A stretch of DNA of 64,000 bases from Terriglobia bacterium (GTDB lineage: Bacteria > Acidobacteriota > Terriglobia > Terriglobales > Acidobacteriaceae). The stretch covers positions 310,001 to 374,000 of the forward strand of contig JAIQFD010000003.1 of the NCBI GenBank assembly GCA_020073495.1, read 5' to 3'. The position numbers and the translations under genes were made by a program. Shown here piece by piece: positions 62,088-64,000 of the stretch; positions within the stretch are counted from its first letter, which is position 1, and every line of letters starts with the position of its first letter. The notes beneath the pieces are model-generated. The model worked only from the letters and a program-made list of their open reading frames with translations, ran no database searches and was not told where the DNA came from.

Positions 62088-62831
62088 TCACACGCGGGCG
62101 ACGGCATGGCGGGAGGCCATCCAGCGCGCCGTGACCTCCATCACCTCGTAATTGAACTTCAGCTCGCCGTGGTTGAACCAGCGCGGCAGGTAGCGGATGA
62201 GCCCGTTGTCGTGCTGCACGTCGGGCCGCAAATCCTTGGTGATGTAAAGCAGTTCTGCGCCGGCGAGACTGGCTTTCAGGCCGGCCGCCCCCTCCATGAT
62301 GGCGGGAATGTCGCGTTGAGCATACATCAGCAGGCATGGCTTGTCGTGCGGCTGCACCGGACCCAGCTTTTCCAGCAGTTCGATGACGTAGCCGGAATAC
62401 GGCTCGCGGATCGCCGGGCTGGGGAAGTTCTCGAACATCCACTTGCCCTGCGGGGACACCTCCTGCACCACCGCTGCGGAGATGGCGACCATGTAGTCGG
62501 CGGAGGACATCAGAGCCAGGCGCCCGCCCAGACTGATGCCGACGGCGCCCACTCGGCCGTAGCGCCGCATGTAGGCGATCGCGGCCTCGACTTCGTCGCG
62601 CATCCCCACGCCGATCTCGGTGCGGTTTGCGCCGTGGCCACACGGGTCGATGGAGACGCACGCCACCTGCTGTTCCGCCAATAAGGCGGCAATGCCCAGC
62701 ATGTGTTCCTTGGTGGAGCCGTAGGGCGGGACCAGCACCGCGCCGCTCTGGGCGGTCTTCGGCGCCATCAGGAATGCAGGGATGGGATGGCCGTCGGGCG
62801 CTTTCAGGTCCTCGATGCGCTGGAACTCCAT
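62088..62831 (-). CDS. Alpha/beta hydrolase (dienelactone-hydrolase-like)
   Basis: The 247-residue protein has the nucleophile elbow GISLGGR (about residue 99), VLVPPYGSTKEHMLGIAALLAEQQVACVSIDPCGHG, and a late HDNGLIRYLPRWFNHGELKF with His residues for the triad. It may hydrolyse a ring-opened ester or thioester in the pathway suggested by the neighbouring enoyl-CoA hydratase and CoA ligase. Substrate is unknown. Confidence 0.82.
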   Translation of the reverse strand: MEFQRIEDLKAPDGHPIPAFLMAPKTAQSGAVLVPPYGSTKEHMLGIAALLAEQQVACVSIDPCGHGANRTEIGVGMRDEVEAAIAYMRRYGRVGAVGISLGGRLALMSSADYMVAISAAVVQEVSPQGKWMFENFPSPAIREPYSGYVIELLEKLGPVQPHDKPCLLMYAQRDIPAIMEGAAGLKASLAGAELLYITKDLRPDVQHDNGLIRYLPRWFNHGELKFNYEVMEVTARWMASRHAVARV

Positions 62832-62850
62832 GTCTCCTCCCTTGGGTCTG

Positions 62851-63303
62851 TCACTTGCTTCCGACTGCGTTCTTGATCTGAGCTTCCAGCGCCGCCAGCT
62901 TCTGCTTGAGGGCCTTGTCGCGCTCCCAGCGCGCGCTCACATCCTGGATGATGGCGGCGGCGCCCAGCACCTGGCCCGCGTCGTCACGCAGCAGGACGAT
63001 GTTGAACTCGATGGAGATGCGGCGGCCGTCCTTGGTGAGCGCGGGGACAGCGAGAGGTTCGTGGCCGTACTTGGTCACACCGCTCTTCATCACCGCCTCC
63101 CAGCCCTCCCAGTGGCGGGAGCGATGCTTCTCCGGGATGATCATGTCCATCGACTGGCCGACCGTTTCTGTGGCGGTCCAGCCGAACATGTGCTCGCAGC
63201 CGCGGTTCCACAGGCGTACACGGCCATCGCGGCCGGCGTACAGGATGCCCGCCTCACACTCGTCGACGATGCGCTGGCAGAGCGACTCGCGCTGGAGTTC
63301 CAC
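62851..63303 (-). CDS. Stand-alone PAS domain protein
   Basis: The GTG at 63303 follows AGGTGGGGAT and gives 150 residues. One PAS/PAC module is visible: CEAGILYAGRDGRVRLWNRGCEHMFGW, MDMIIPEKHRSRHWEGW, LTKDGRRISIEFNIVLLRDDAGQVLGAAAIIQDVS, then a short coiled coil KALKQKLAALEAQIKN. No kinase or output domain follows; it could sense a ligand or redox state and act on a partner. It is co-oriented with the CoA ligase. Confidence 0.82.
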   Translation of the reverse strand: MELQRESLCQRIVDECEAGILYAGRDGRVRLWNRGCEHMFGWTATETVGQSMDMIIPEKHRSRHWEGWEAVMKSGVTKYGHEPLAVPALTKDGRRISIEFNIVLLRDDAGQVLGAAAIIQDVSARWERDKALKQKLAALEAQIKNAVGSK

Positions 63304-63424
63304 ATCCCCACCTATCGAGCCGGCCCGCCCGCTCTGCCGCACAAGTCGGCGGAGGCGGACCCGATGCGGCGGGCGGGCGGGCTAGCACTCGGTCAGCGCC
63401 AGGTTCGGCGCCGATTGACCCGGA

Positions 63425-64000
63425 TCAGACCGCTGTCTTGGCGACAGCGACCTCCGAATCCTTCTGCCGCAGGACCCGGCGCAGCAGTTTGCCGGTCGGG
63501 GTCCGTGGCAATTCGTTGACGATCACGACCTCGCGCGGAAGCTTGTAGGTCGCGATCTTGCCGCGGCACCACTCGATGAGTTCCTCGGGCTTGACCGACG
63601 TCCCCGGCTTGAGCACGACGAAGGCCTTGGCGATCTGCCCGCGGACTTCGTCGGGCACGCCGATGATGCCGACGTCCTGCACCGCCGGATGTTCCGCCAG
63701 GGTCACCTCGATCTCCTCGGGCCCGATGCGGTATCCGGAGCTCTTGATGATGTCGTCTTCCCGCGACACGAACCAGAAATAGCCTTCGGCGTCCTGGGAA
63801 ACGAAGTCACCGGCCCGGTTCCAGCCGTCCTTGGTCACCACGTGGCGTTGTTTGTCCACGTCGCGCCAATAAATCGTTCCCGTCGGGCCACGCGCCACGA
63901 AGTGGCCGATGGTGCCTGCCGGCACGTCCGCGCCTTCCTCGTTGACCACCTTGAGCTCGTACCCCGGCACCGCTTGCCCGAAGGAGCCGGCCTTGGCCTT
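63425..64000 (-). CDS. AMP-dependent CoA ligase, 5' part outside the window
   Basis: Only the C-terminal 191 residues are inside. They show the adenylate-forming hinge GDFVSQDAEGYFWFVSREDDIIKSSGYRIGPEEIEVTL and the catalytic Lys in LPRTPTGKLLRRVLRQ. The phrase SSGYRIGPEEIE is typical of medium-chain acyl-CoA or benzoate-CoA ligases. With the hydratase and hydrolase downstream it suggests an acid-CoA degradation cluster. Confidence 0.88.
   Translation of the reverse strand, partial: KAKAGSFGQAVPGYELKVVNEEGADVPAGTIGHFVARGPTGTIYWRDVDKQRHVVTKDGWNRAGDFVSQDAEGYFWFVSREDDIIKSSGYRIGPEEIEVTLAEHPAVQDVGIIGVPDEVRGQIAKAFVVLKPGTSVKPEELIEWCRGKIATYKLPREVVIVNELPRTPTGKLLRRVLRQKDSEVAVAKTAV

Overview
The window is a high-GC bacterial chromosome segment that most resembles an acidobacterium of the Terriglobia/Koribacter type. 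This rests on two tandem VWFA-domain proteins of the acidobacterial kind, a very large secreted PIG-L deacetylase, an ARG-box-controlled arginine operon in acidobacterial order, many short palindromic intergenic repeats shared between distant loci, and a paralogous family of small Cys/His-motif proteins. No rRNA or tRNA gene was seen. The species was not determined.

Layout. 1-2054: small membrane protein fragment and guaA, which carries an unusual in-frame repeat insertion. 2302-3540: one unknown gene, then an orphan leader element and repeats. 3541-9776 (minus strand): lacD-type aldolase, rph, murI, a GerMN protein, a peptidoglycan amidase and a DUF1015 protein. 9934-17981 (mostly plus): two VWFA proteins, a cysK/cystathionine gamma-synthase pair, a zincin-like metalloprotease, a methyltransferase, cutA (minus), a phosphohexomutase and an FtsB/DivIC-like protein. 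18060-18836: thiG. 18893-23765 (minus): a lower-GC accessory cassette of DUF5131 three-Cys protein, TcmP, SAMHD1-like HD hydrolase and ImmA/IrrE protease. 24431-30044: a small Cys/His protein, acetyltransferases, PilZ, a PAS-GGDEF-EAL protein and a Tat-exported fumarylacetoacetase-like hydrolase. 30220-32674: acyl-CoA synthetase with its TetR regulator. 32817-33401: a peroxiredoxin whose catalytic Cys codon is TGA, a probable selenoprotein. 33593-39684 (minus): DinB, MFS, APC permease and PIG-L. 39825-48622 (minus): the nine-gene operon argR-C-B-D-F-G-H-(GNAT)-J behind a promoter overlapped by two ARG boxes. 48871-55858: Nudix, CHAD-HD, a 1180-residue GH13 enzyme and two cyclic-nucleotide-binding proteins. 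56432-59780: a lower-GC secreted protein with an internal duplication, an RHS/YD remnant, the second Cys/His paralogue and a streptogramin-lyase-like beta-propeller. 59792-64000 (minus): an acyl-CoA-related cluster (enoyl-CoA hydratase, small paired unknowns, alpha/beta hydrolase, PAS protein, CoA ligase).

How genes work together. The arg operon covers ornithine-to-arginine synthesis plus its repressor and is tightly overlapped, so it is almost certainly one transcript. The 18893-23765 cassette is translationally coupled, differs in composition from its neighbours and joins families known from mobile or defence contexts; it is the best candidate for an undescribed system. The second strong result is the in-frame TGA exactly at the peroxidatic Cys of the redoxin, followed by a bSECIS-like hairpin. 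The third is a bacterial family with the CX9CX10CX2H spacing of plant WRC/HRT zinc motifs; its upstream module occurs three times here, once without any gene.
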